Source: GCA-2706205 sp964215955 (GTDB lineage: Bacteria; Bdellovibrionota; Bacteriovoracia; Bacteriovoracales; Bacteriovoracaceae). Taken from it: a stretch of DNA of 64,000 nucleotides. Positions 17,576 to 25,863 of this stretch are shown piece by piece. The position numbers and the translations under genes were made by a program. The notes beneath the pieces are model-generated. The model was not told the DNA's origin. It did not search any database and was given only the letters and a program-made list of their open reading frames with translations. Every line of letters starts with the position of its first letter. The first letter of the stretch is position 1. The stretch covers positions 1 to 64,000 of the forward strand of contig CAXPDR010000014.1 in NCBI GenBank assembly GCA_964215955.1, given 5' to 3'.

Positions 17576-17601
17576 TTTGTTGTGTTGGAAGGCAGAGTAC
17601 C

Positions 17602-17629
17602 GTAAAGTAAACACACCCGTATACTTTAC
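17602..17629. promoter_or_regulatory. TetR-type operator 2
   Basis: GTAAAGTAAAC, 6 bases, then GTATACTTTAC: 11-base arms with one mismatch. It lies 32 bases upstream of the SDR start. The centres of the two operators are 52 bases apart, about five helical turns, which would let two dimers bind the same face. Confidence 0.65.
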
Positions 17630-17660
17630 TCGGATTAATCAGTGTCTGCAAGGAGAAATT

Positions 17661-18467
17661 ATGAATGGTCAAAAAGTAATTCTAATAACTGGAGCTTCTT
17701 CAGGTATGGGAAAGGCTACAGCACTGGATTTAATCGAAAAAGGCCATATCGTCTATGGCGCAGCGAGGAGAGTTGAGTTGATGGACGAAATTGCCAAAGC
17801 TGGTGGATTTCCTTTAAGAATGGATATCACCCAAATAGAGTCTGTTGAGTTGGTCGTAGAGCTGATTATTGAGCAGCATGGAAGAATTGACGTATTGTGG
17901 AATAATGCAGGATTTGGACTTGCTGGAACTATTGAAGAAACTTCCATAGAAGATGCAAAACATCAGTTTGAAGTAAATATTTTTGGTCTGGCAAATATCA
18001 CAAAACTTGTCATTCCTCATATGAGAGAAAAAAAATCAGGGACTATAATTAATACTTCATCTGCTGTTGGAAAAGTTTATACTCCTTATTTAGGTTGGGA
18101 TCACGCTACTAAGCACGCGCTAGAGGGGTGGTCTGATTGTTTAAGGCTTGAGTTAGCTCCTTTTGGGATTAATGTCGTCGTTTTAGAGCCAGGGGCGATT
18201 CATACTGAGTTTGGTAATATCGCTCTACCTGGTCTTCTTGAGAGATCGGGAAGTGGTCCGTATAAAGAAATGGTTCAAAGCTATACCAAGACTTGGAGTA
18301 AATTTAATAGGCCAGGTGCTTCTTCACCGGTAAGATTAATTTCTGACACCATCCAAAGGATCTTGAAAGTTAAAACACCTAAAACGAGGTATCTGGTTGG
18401 GAAAATGGTTAAATCGGTGGTTTTTTTGAGAAAAAATTTTGGAGACCGGGCATTTGATAAAGCCTAA
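17661..18467 (+). CDS. Short-chain dehydrogenase/reductase with altered active site
   Basis: A 268-residue classical SDR. The cofactor motif TGASSGMG is at residues 10-17, NNAG at 81-84, and the catalytic serine is in NTSSAVG (residue 133 or 134). The usual YxxxK is replaced by D147-HAT-K151. Codon GAT at 18099-18101 differs by one base from TAT. The rest of the fold, including EPGAIHTEF, looks intact. The loss could abolish reduction or reflect a changed function. The ATG at 17661 has AAGGAG upstream. It is controlled by the adjacent twin operators. Confidence 0.85.
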   Translation: MNGQKVILITGASSGMGKATALDLIEKGHIVYGAARRVELMDEIAKAGGFPLRMDITQIESVELVVELIIEQHGRIDVLWNNAGFGLAGTIEETSIEDAKHQFEVNIFGLANITKLVIPHMREKKSGTIINTSSAVGKVYTPYLGWDHATKHALEGWSDCLRLELAPFGINVVVLEPGAIHTEFGNIALPGLLERSGSGPYKEMVQSYTKTWSKFNRPGASSPVRLISDTIQRILKVKTPKTRYLVGKMVKSVVFLRKNFGDRAFDKA

Positions 18468-18483
18468 GGACAATGGTGAATTA

Positions 18484-19575
18484 ATGAAAAAGAAAATAGT
18501 TTTAATCTTAATAGGAAGTATTTTTATGGGATGTGCTGACTTTGGTTATAGACCAAATAAAACAGAAAAAGAAAGATTTATCCAATCCAAGAACTTCAAT
18601 TCAGAAAAAGGTACTTTTGTTAACAGAAGACAGAATGTTATCGATGAAATGAAAAAAAGAACATTTAATTTAAAATTGTTTAAAGAATATTTTTCTAAAG
18701 GGGTAGATAGAGTACCAGTAGAGAAACTTCCAGAGGTTAAACCTAGTATTGCAGAATTCTTAAAAGATTCGCAAGAGTTAAAAGTTATTTGGTTTGGGCA
18801 TTCAAGCTTTTTACTTAATATGGATGGAATAACTATACTTGTTGATCCCGTATTTAGTGAAAATGCCGCCCCCGTTTCATTTCTAGTTAAAAGGTTTCAG
18901 AAACCGGTCTTAGAACTTAGTGAACTTCCGGGCATTGACTATATCGTCATTTCCCATGACCATTATGATCATCTGGATAGAAAGTCTATACAGTTTTTTA
19001 AAAATAAGGATACAAAGTTTATTACACCTTTGGGTGTGGGGTCCCATTTAAAAGGATGGGGGATTCCAACTCAAAGAATCTATGAAAAAGATTGGTGGGA
19101 AGAAGAAGAGTTTAGTGGGGTCAAATTTATTGCCACTCCTGCCCAGCACTTTTCTGGAAGAACGGGAATCCACGATAATGAAACCCTTTGGGCATCATGG
19201 GTTATTAAGTCTAAAAATCATAATATTTATTTTAGTGGTGATTCTGGTTATGATATTCACTTCAAAGAGATTGGTGAAAAATTAGGTCCATTCGATGTCG
19301 CCTTTATTGAATCAGGTCAATATAACGAGAAGTGGAAGGAAGTTCATATGTTACCGGTCGAAGCTGCAAAGGCTTTTAAAGATCTCAAAGCTAGAAAATA
19401 TTTTCCAGTACATTGGGGGATGTTTGAACTTGCACTTCATCCTTGGTACGAACCAGTAGAGAAAATATTTAATTTAATTCAGAGTCCGAATGATAATATT
19501 ATAGTTCCAAAAATAGGAGAAATAGTTCCTTTAAAAGCTAAATTTGAAAATACTTATTGGTGGAGAAAGGATTAA
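18484..19575 (+). CDS. MBL-fold hydrolase lipoprotein (NAPE-PLD/UlaG-like)
   Basis: About 363 residues, starting with a lipoprotein signal (MKKKIVLILIGSIFMGC). The metallo-beta-lactamase fold has the metal motif HDHYDHLD, an upstream HSSF strand, PAQHFSGR, FSGDSGYD and a late VHWGMFEL. The pattern resembles N-acyl-phosphatidylethanolamine phospholipase D and UlaG-like hydrolases, so a phospholipid or lactone substrate is possible but unproven. It follows the SDR by 16 bases, probably in the same TetR-controlled operon. The ATG at 18484 is used because the signal peptide begins there. Confidence 0.85.
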   Translation: MKKKIVLILIGSIFMGCADFGYRPNKTEKERFIQSKNFNSEKGTFVNRRQNVIDEMKKRTFNLKLFKEYFSKGVDRVPVEKLPEVKPSIAEFLKDSQELKVIWFGHSSFLLNMDGITILVDPVFSENAAPVSFLVKRFQKPVLELSELPGIDYIVISHDHYDHLDRKSIQFFKNKDTKFITPLGVGSHLKGWGIPTQRIYEKDWWEEEEFSGVKFIATPAQHFSGRTGIHDNETLWASWVIKSKNHNIYFSGDSGYDIHFKEIGEKLGPFDVAFIESGQYNEKWKEVHMLPVEAAKAFKDLKARKYFPVHWGMFELALHPWYEPVEKIFNLIQSPNDNIIVPKIGEIVPLKAKFENTYWWRKD

Positions 19576-20006
19576 TTTTTAAGATGATGAGCTTTTGGCC
19601 TTCCATCTTCACCAACGTGAACGAAACTGAATTGACAGCTTAAAATAACATCCTCGGGTTTTTCAAAGGATCCGTCAGCTTTTTTACTTGGAGCATTTGG
19701 ATGATCTTGAGGGGCATTAATTTCTTTTCTTATTACTATACAATCAACTCCGATGGAAGTCTTTCCAACATGATTTCTATTGGTCCAGAACTCTAGGATA
19801 TCACCATTTTTTGATGGGTTTTTAAATAAAACTTCACTCATTTTTAGGGTGACTACGGATTTACTACCAACTTGGCACATCGCGTACATGGCCGCTGCTT
19901 CATCGGCCCATGCAAGTAAGGTTCCTCCAAATAAGGTATTAGCATGGTTTAAGTCCTCAGGGCGAACAAGTTTTCTGTAGGTTAAAATATAATTTTCATC
20001 TGTCAT
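19572..20006 (-). CDS. Acyl-CoA thioesterase (YciA/BFIT hotdog family)
   Basis: A 144-residue single hotdog-fold protein. The signature is HANTLFGGTLLAWADEAAAM, followed by VVTLKMSEVLFKNP. This matches acyl-CoA hydrolases of the YciA type, which trim short to medium acyl-CoAs. The ATG at 20006 has AAGGAAG 6 bases upstream; a GTG at 20024 is the longer option. It converges with the MBL gene by 4 bases. Confidence 0.88.
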   Translation of the reverse strand: MTDENYILTYRKLVRPEDLNHANTLFGGTLLAWADEAAAMYAMCQVGSKSVVTLKMSEVLFKNPSKNGDILEFWTNRNHVGKTSIGVDCIVIRKEINAPQDHPNAPSKKADGSFEKPEDVILSCQFSFVHVGEDGRPKAHHLKN

Positions 20007-20047
20007 AGTTTTCTTCCTTTTCACTATTTTAGAGGAAGAGAGAAGGT

Positions 20048-22711
20048 TTATGAAGTATATTTTTTTAGGACTTCATCTAGACTTTTAATGTCAATTGGTT
20101 TTGCAATAAAGTCTACCATTCCAACTTTAAAACAATTTTCCTTATCTTCCTCAAATGTATTGGCCGTCATGGCAATAACCCTAGGTGAAGGAGAGATCTC
20201 TTTATTACTGAGAATTCTTTCTGTCGTTTTTAGTCCATCGATACCGGGCATTTGTAAATCCATCAAGACTAAATCAAAAGATTTATTTTTTAATTTTTTC
20301 AAAGCTTCAAAACCATCATTTGCAATTTCATAATGATAACCTAGTTTTTTAAGCATTTGTTTCGCTACAACTTGATTAACTTTATTATCTTCAACTAAAA
20401 GAATTGTTTGTGTTTTTTTATTCGATATATTTTTATTTTCCACTCTTTCTTCGGTACTTACCATTTTATCTCCGGCATCCTTTGTTGATTTTTCATGAGA
20501 AAGTTCAATGGTAAATTCACTTCCTTTATTCTTTTCACTTGTGAAGCTGATCTTACCACCCATCAGCTCAATTAGTTGTTTTGAAATTTTTAAACCTAAA
20601 CCTGTTCCACCGAATTTTCTGCTCATTGAGCTGTCTGCCTGAGAAAATGATTTAAATAACTGTTTATGTGCTTCCTTTGCAATTCCTATTCCTGTATCTT
20701 TTATCTTTATCTTATAATCAAGATGATTTTCGGACTGGGTTACTATCTCAAGGTTTAAGTAAACTCCACCTTCATTAGTGAACTTAATAGCGTTAGATAC
20801 TAAGTTTAATAAGGCTTGCTTAATTCGAATGGGATCTCCAATTAGACTCATCTCTTTAATGCTTTTTGTCTCTAGTTTTAACTCCAGGTTTTTCTTTTTT
20901 GCTTCAATTTTTAGGAGCGTCATAACTTCATTTAAAATAGAAACTAAATCAAATTCAATTGATTCAAACCTTAATTTATCAAACTCTAATTTTGATAAAT
21001 CCAGGACATCGTTAAGAATTCTCATTAAGCTTTGTCCACTAGAAATTCCAATTTTAATGAGTTCTATTTGATCTTGCGATAGTTGATCTTGTTTTAAAAC
21101 ATCTAAAATGCCAAGAAGGCCGTTTAGGGGAGTTCTAATTTCATGAGACATATTTGCCAAAAATTCAGTTTTTGCTTTTTCTGATACTTCTGCTTTTTGT
21201 TTGGCAGCATCTAATTCTAACTCTCTTAGTTTGAAGCGAGTGATATCCTGAAATGTACCTCTAAGTTTGACTATATTTCCATCTATAATGACCGGCTCAC
21301 CAATAGTCCTTATCCATCTGTGATTATCTTTGGCCGTAAAAAATTCAAATTGCGCATCGTAAGGGACGCCTTTTTCAGAGCACTCTTTAATCAATTGAAT
21401 TAATCGTGGTCTTTCGTGTTCCGCATAAAAATTAATGGCTTCAATTTTTCCTGTTGGTGTTCCAATAGGCAGTTCGTGTATCCGATAAACTTCATCTGTC
21501 CAAGTTGTCATCCCTGAAGTTAAGTCAAGTTCCCAAGCTCCAATTTTTGCTAGTTTTTGAAGTTCATTAATTAGGTCTCCGAGGGTTTTAGTTTCTGTGA
21601 CCTCTGTTCTAATGGCTATGTATTCGATAATTTCGTTATCTAGGTTTTTAATTGGTGTAATGGTGGTATCAACCCAGTAATAAACACCGTTTTTCTTTTT
21701 ATTTTGAATTGTAGCACGCCATTTTTTTCCGGACTTTATAGTGCCCCACATATCTTGAAAAAAATCTTTTGAATGGTGTCCACTATTAACAATCTTGTGA
21801 GTTTTACCGATAACTTCTTCTCTTTCATATCCAGAAACTTCACAAAACATATCATTTACAAAGGTGATCACTCCTCTTAGGTCAGTTTTAGCTACAATAG
21901 AATGCTCATTTATGGCTCTTTCGTAATTTTTTAATTGGTGATGGACGATGGCTTCTAAATCAAATTTTTTGAATAGTGCTAATGTAAAATACAAAGCTGT
22001 GATATAGGCGAGTAATCTCAATATATGCCAGCCCCACCATGAAAAGTCCCAGAGTTTTGATTCCATGAACATAATGGCGGCAAGACCAAAAAGCACACAG
22101 TGAAGAAAAAATAAAATGTCATCAAAGAGTTTTGACTCTTTGTAGGTTAAGATAATTTTTAATCCAGCTAGAAGTAATAGAATTCCGCCTACAGTATTTA
22201 AAAATATGGCGGCAAAAGTAAAGCGACCATCCAAAACCATTTTTGGTAAAAAATTTGAGAAAACAAAAAATAAAATGCACAAAACAATGGTTAATATAAG
22301 CGTGATATAAGGTAATCTTTTTCTTAATTTTAGAGATAATTTATCTTTAAACCAAGTTAGAGAGAATAAAACACCACCCCAGAATGTTGCAATTGAGTGA
22401 AAAAATACAAACTCATTTCCCGGTTTAAATAAGGCATGAACCCCATCAAATACACCCATTCCTAAAAGTGCTGAGGCAAAAATATTATTGAAAGTTGTAC
22501 CTTTTTCAACTTTATCTAGGGATAGCAAAAGCCTTGCAACAAAGAGAGCAATTATAGAGCCCAACATCTCAATACTAGCATGGAATGGATCATGGGCAAT
22601 TGACCACTGACTAAATTCGGTCTTGCTTAAAACTAATATCGCCAAATGGAAAAGGAGACTAATTCCAAATATAAGCCAAAATAATTTGAGGTCTTTATAG
22701 TTTTTAAGCAT
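20048..22711 (-). CDS. Hybrid sensor histidine kinase
   Basis: This 887-residue protein begins with about eight transmembrane helices (1-255), a MASE-like input domain. Two PAS/PAC units follow (about 265-375 and 390-505). The HisKA phosphoacceptor is MSHEIRTPLNG near residue 525. HATPase_c has GIGIAKEAH and FGGTGLGLKISKQLIE. The C-terminal receiver domain starts at ILLVEDNKVNQ (about 769), with the phosphorylatable aspartate in VLMDLQMPG and the conserved lysine in FIAKP. No separate response regulator is adjacent, so output is probably by phosphotransfer to a partner elsewhere. The ligand is unknown. Confidence 0.92.
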   Translation of the reverse strand: MLKNYKDLKLFWLIFGISLLFHLAILVLSKTEFSQWSIAHDPFHASIEMLGSIIALFVARLLLSLDKVEKGTTFNNIFASALLGMGVFDGVHALFKPGNEFVFFHSIATFWGGVLFSLTWFKDKLSLKLRKRLPYITLILTIVLCILFFVFSNFLPKMVLDGRFTFAAIFLNTVGGILLLLAGLKIILTYKESKLFDDILFFLHCVLFGLAAIMFMESKLWDFSWWGWHILRLLAYITALYFTLALFKKFDLEAIVHHQLKNYERAINEHSIVAKTDLRGVITFVNDMFCEVSGYEREEVIGKTHKIVNSGHHSKDFFQDMWGTIKSGKKWRATIQNKKKNGVYYWVDTTITPIKNLDNEIIEYIAIRTEVTETKTLGDLINELQKLAKIGAWELDLTSGMTTWTDEVYRIHELPIGTPTGKIEAINFYAEHERPRLIQLIKECSEKGVPYDAQFEFFTAKDNHRWIRTIGEPVIIDGNIVKLRGTFQDITRFKLRELELDAAKQKAEVSEKAKTEFLANMSHEIRTPLNGLLGILDVLKQDQLSQDQIELIKIGISSGQSLMRILNDVLDLSKLEFDKLRFESIEFDLVSILNEVMTLLKIEAKKKNLELKLETKSIKEMSLIGDPIRIKQALLNLVSNAIKFTNEGGVYLNLEIVTQSENHLDYKIKIKDTGIGIAKEAHKQLFKSFSQADSSMSRKFGGTGLGLKISKQLIELMGGKISFTSEKNKGSEFTIELSHEKSTKDAGDKMVSTEERVENKNISNKKTQTILLVEDNKVNQVVAKQMLKKLGYHYEIANDGFEALKKLKNKSFDLVLMDLQMPGIDGLKTTERILSNKEISPSPRVIAMTANTFEEDKENCFKVGMVDFIAKPIDIKSLDEVLKKYTS

Positions 22712-22798
22712 GCTTTCTTTTCGGAAAAAATTTATAATGGGAAAGAAGTTTTAGTTTGATTTTTTTTTATAAAGGTGAAGTTTTATTAAGGAGTTTTT

Positions 22799-23293
22799 AT
22801 AGAAAAATATAGCAAAAAAGACAAATATTATAGAAGACTATTGGAGTCCGATTTAGCTCAGTTATATAGTCACTTTGAATCACAGATTGAAGTAATGAAA
22901 TGGACTTCATTAGGAAGGACGACAACAAAACAAGAGAGCACAAAGCGCTTAAATCAGGTTCTTAAGCATGATTCTTTGGGGGATTTTGGAGTATGGGGTC
23001 TTTTCTCAAATAATAATGAATTACTTGTTTGGTTAATGTTAAAGAAAACTGATTTACAGTTTCCAGAAGTTGGCTATATGGTAAATCGGCAATATCAAAA
23101 TCAAGGTCTAGCTTCTAAGGTATTAAAGGATCTTGTAGAATATAGTTTTTACGAGTTAAAATTGTCAGCTATTAGCGCAAGGGTTTTAAACAATAATAAA
23201 TGGAGCAACCATTTACTGAAAAAGGCTGGCTTTAGTATCGTAAAAAATGATGATTTAATTATCTATGAACTTAAAGGGCAAGTATTGTTTTAG
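22799..23293 (+). CDS. GNAT family acetyltransferase with probable AUA start
   Basis: The acetyltransferase domain covers the protein: the CoA loop is in NRQYQNQGLASKVLKDL, the fold strand in LSAISARVL, and the end in LLKKAGFSI. The TTG at 22841 would delete the first beta strand (YYRRLLESDL) expected in GNATs. The frame is open upstream to an ATA at 22799, 5 bases after TAAGGAG, with no other start between. An ATA initiation or a recent ATG loss is inferred. The substrate is unknown. It overlaps the 3' end of a convergent gene. Confidence 0.65.
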   Translation: MEKYSKKDKYYRRLLESDLAQLYSHFESQIEVMKWTSLGRTTTKQESTKRLNQVLKHDSLGDFGVWGLFSNNNELLVWLMLKKTDLQFPEVGYMVNRQYQNQGLASKVLKDLVEYSFYELKLSAISARVLNNNKWSNHLLKKAGFSIVKNDDLIIYELKGQVLF

Positions 23294-24361
23294 TTTTAAA
23301 AGATAATGGTCATTAATACCATTTTGGCGATTGATATCTTTTTTTATTATATCAAATAGCTCTGGAATTTTTAAATGATGGTAACTGTTGATTTGCACTG
23401 GTTCAAATCCACGCCATAACTTATGCTCTCCTTGAGCTCCAGCTTCGAACAATGGGATTTTGTTTTTAATGCAATATTCTATTCCTTGATAATAGCATAA
23501 TTCAAAATGTAGACCTGGGTAAAGATTTTCATATTCAGGTAGTATGCCCCAGTATCTTCCATAAAGAACATCACTACTTTTTAAAAATAAGGCCATGGCA
23601 ATAATATTTTCGTCTTGTCGCGCTATCGTGAGCATGAGGTTTTGATTATTTAAGCTGATAAGATTCAGAAAGAATTGTTTCGTTAGATAGGGATATGAGC
23701 CTTTTTTACTTATAGTTGAAATATAAAAATGATAAAATTGGGATAATAATTCAGCCGTTATATTTTGGTTATCTATTGAAGTTATCGTTAAGTCAGAATC
23801 ATGAAGTTTTCTTCTTTCTTTGGAAATCATTTTTCTTCTATTTTTCTTAAGAGAACTTAGAAACTCTTCAAAAGATTCATATTTATTTTTAAAGTGATAT
23901 TGTATTGTTTTGTAATGAGCAAAACCTAGGTCCTTCAAATTGAACTCATCATCTCCTGTAAAAAGATAATGCTGTCCCGATAGTTCTTGTGTTTGGTACC
24001 ATTTGAAGGAATCCGTGGTGAGCTCCTTCTTTTCGGCCTCTGATACATTAAGAAATTTCTCAGAGTTAATAGGAGAGAAAGGAACCATATGAACCAACTT
24101 TGGATAATAATTTACGCCAATCTGCTCATATAGTTGCGCCCAAGCCCAATCAAAAATATATTCACCATAACTATGGTCCTTTATGTAGCCTGGTAATAGA
24201 CCAGAACCATTTATGAAATGATTTGGGGTCCACCCTGCTTTGGAACTCACACATTCTGATTCTTCTAAATTTTTATAGAATTTAGCTTTTGAAAATGGGT
24301 TCTCTTCTTTATAGTCGACTTGCGAAGGAAAAGAACTTCTAATATTTGTTAAATTTATCAT
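23255..24361 (-). CDS. FemAB/GNAT-like protein (DUF482, COG3146)
   Basis: This 368-residue protein matches the peptidoglycan-biosynthesis-like DUF482 family. Landmarks are LLPGYIKDHSYGEYIFDWAW near residue 60, the KKNRRKMISKERRKL stretch, and GRYWGILPEYENLYPGLHFE, then FEAGAQGEHKLWRGF. The last motif is very conserved. It is a double GNAT fold likely acting on aminoacyl or lipid acceptors; no specific function is established. It converges with the upstream GNAT gene by 39 bases. Confidence 0.85.
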   Translation of the reverse strand: MINLTNIRSSFPSQVDYKEENPFSKAKFYKNLEESECVSSKAGWTPNHFINGSGLLPGYIKDHSYGEYIFDWAWAQLYEQIGVNYYPKLVHMVPFSPINSEKFLNVSEAEKKELTTDSFKWYQTQELSGQHYLFTGDDEFNLKDLGFAHYKTIQYHFKNKYESFEEFLSSLKKNRRKMISKERRKLHDSDLTITSIDNQNITAELLSQFYHFYISTISKKGSYPYLTKQFFLNLISLNNQNLMLTIARQDENIIAMALFLKSSDVLYGRYWGILPEYENLYPGLHFELCYYQGIEYCIKNKIPLFEAGAQGEHKLWRGFEPVQINSYHHLKIPELFDIIKKDINRQNGINDHYLLKLKQYLPFKFIDN

Positions 24362-24440
24362 ATAAATCTATTGTAATTTTGTTTAATTAAAACCATTATA
24401 AAAAAGTATACTGACTTTTAAACTCGATCAATAAAGAAAG

Positions 24441-25862
24441 ATGAACATTTTTAATACATATTCTAAATTACCAGAGATTTTTTACCATAAGAATGACCCT
24501 CGAACACCCTCAAACCCTAAAGTCTTGGATTATAATGAGAAATTGGGAGAGTTCTTAGGCTTAAATTACACTGAAAGTGAAATAAAAAAATATTTTTCAG
24601 GACAAGAGGTTGACAAGGAATTTGATCCAATTTCAACCGTTTATAGTGGACATCAATTTGGACATTTTAATCCTCAACTTGGCGATGGAAGGGCGCATTT
24701 ACTAGGAGAAGTTAAAGCAAAGGATCAGAAGCTTTATGATATTCAGTTAAAAGGAAGTGGTACCAGTAGATATTCTAGGCGGGGAGATGGCCTTTGTCCC
24801 CTTGGTCCAGCCGTTAGAGAGTATATTGTGTCCGAAGCTATGGCCCAATTAAATGTTCCTACCACTAGGTCTTTGGCCTTAATCTCTACAGGTGATAAGG
24901 TTTATAGGGACGAGGAATTAGATGGTGCTATTTTAACTAGGGTAGCACAAGGTCATATTCGTATTGGAACCTTTGAATACTTTATTGCTAGGGGAGATGA
25001 AGAAAATTTAAAAATTCTTGCTGATTATTGTATCGAAAGGTTTTATCCCGAAGTTTTGAGCTCGCAATTGAAGTATTATAAATTTTTTGAAGCCATTTCA
25101 CAAAAACAGATTGAATTAGTGGCCAAATGGATGGGGTTGGGATTTATCCACGGAGTTATGAATACAGACAATACCTCCATTCTTGGGCTCACAATTGATT
25201 ATGGGCCATGCGCCTTTATGGACACTTTTCAAAAGGATAAAGTATTCAGTTCAATAGATCAAAACTCTAGATATGCCTATAATAATCAGATGGATGTCGT
25301 TCTTTGGAATTTATCAATATTGGCACGGAGTTTATTCCCCTTATTTTTAGATGAAATGGAAAATAAAAATGAAGAAAATCTGATAAAAAAATTAGAGATG
25401 AAGTTTGAATCTTTAAAAGAGAATTCATCCTTGGCGATAGAAAACGTTTTTGCTAAAAAATTTGGTTTTGTAAAATCCTCAAAGCGTTTTTCAAAATTCT
25501 ACCATGAATTTTTAGAATTTTTAGAAACAGAAAAATTAGATTTTACACAAGCATTTATTAATCTCGAAAATAGTAATTTCCCTAATACTGACTTGGTCGA
25601 AGAGTGGAGAGATATTTTAAATTTAGAAAAAATAAGTATAGAAAAGGCAAATGAGAGGATGAAAAATGTAAATCCTTGCATTATTCCACGAAACCACTTA
25701 ATCCAAAAGTCCATTGAGCAGATGTATGAAGGTAAAGATTCTTTTTTTCGAGAACTTCAGCAGTCCCTGAAAAAACCATTTAATAGAGAATTTATAGATT
25801 CTAAATTTTACTATTCTCCAAATCCAGATGAAATGGTTTATCAAACATTTTGTGGGACTTAA
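24441..25862 (+). CDS. selO: SelO/YdiU protein adenylyltransferase
   Basis: The 473-residue protein has normal SelO length and motifs: VYSGHQFGHFNPQLGDGRA, LKGSGTSRYSRRGDG, REYIVSEAMAQLNVPTTRSL and the catalytic-region MNTDNTSILGLTIDYGP. SelO is a pseudokinase-like enzyme that transfers AMP to Ser, Thr or Tyr of redox proteins. Bacterial forms lack the selenocysteine of animal SelO; here the last residues are FCGT, with a cysteine near the C-terminus. It is divergent from the DUF482 gene. Confidence 0.93.
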   Translation: MNIFNTYSKLPEIFYHKNDPRTPSNPKVLDYNEKLGEFLGLNYTESEIKKYFSGQEVDKEFDPISTVYSGHQFGHFNPQLGDGRAHLLGEVKAKDQKLYDIQLKGSGTSRYSRRGDGLCPLGPAVREYIVSEAMAQLNVPTTRSLALISTGDKVYRDEELDGAILTRVAQGHIRIGTFEYFIARGDEENLKILADYCIERFYPEVLSSQLKYYKFFEAISQKQIELVAKWMGLGFIHGVMNTDNTSILGLTIDYGPCAFMDTFQKDKVFSSIDQNSRYAYNNQMDVVLWNLSILARSLFPLFLDEMENKNEENLIKKLEMKFESLKENSSLAIENVFAKKFGFVKSSKRFSKFYHEFLEFLETEKLDFTQAFINLENSNFPNTDLVEEWRDILNLEKISIEKANERMKNVNPCIIPRNHLIQKSIEQMYEGKDSFFRELQQSLKKPFNREFIDSKFYYSPNPDEMVYQTFCGT

Positions 25863-25863
25863 C

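Noticed and set aside
20778..21071. Plus-strand ORF opposite the histidine kinase
   Set aside because: It lies in the HATPase/HisKA region of an obvious gene.
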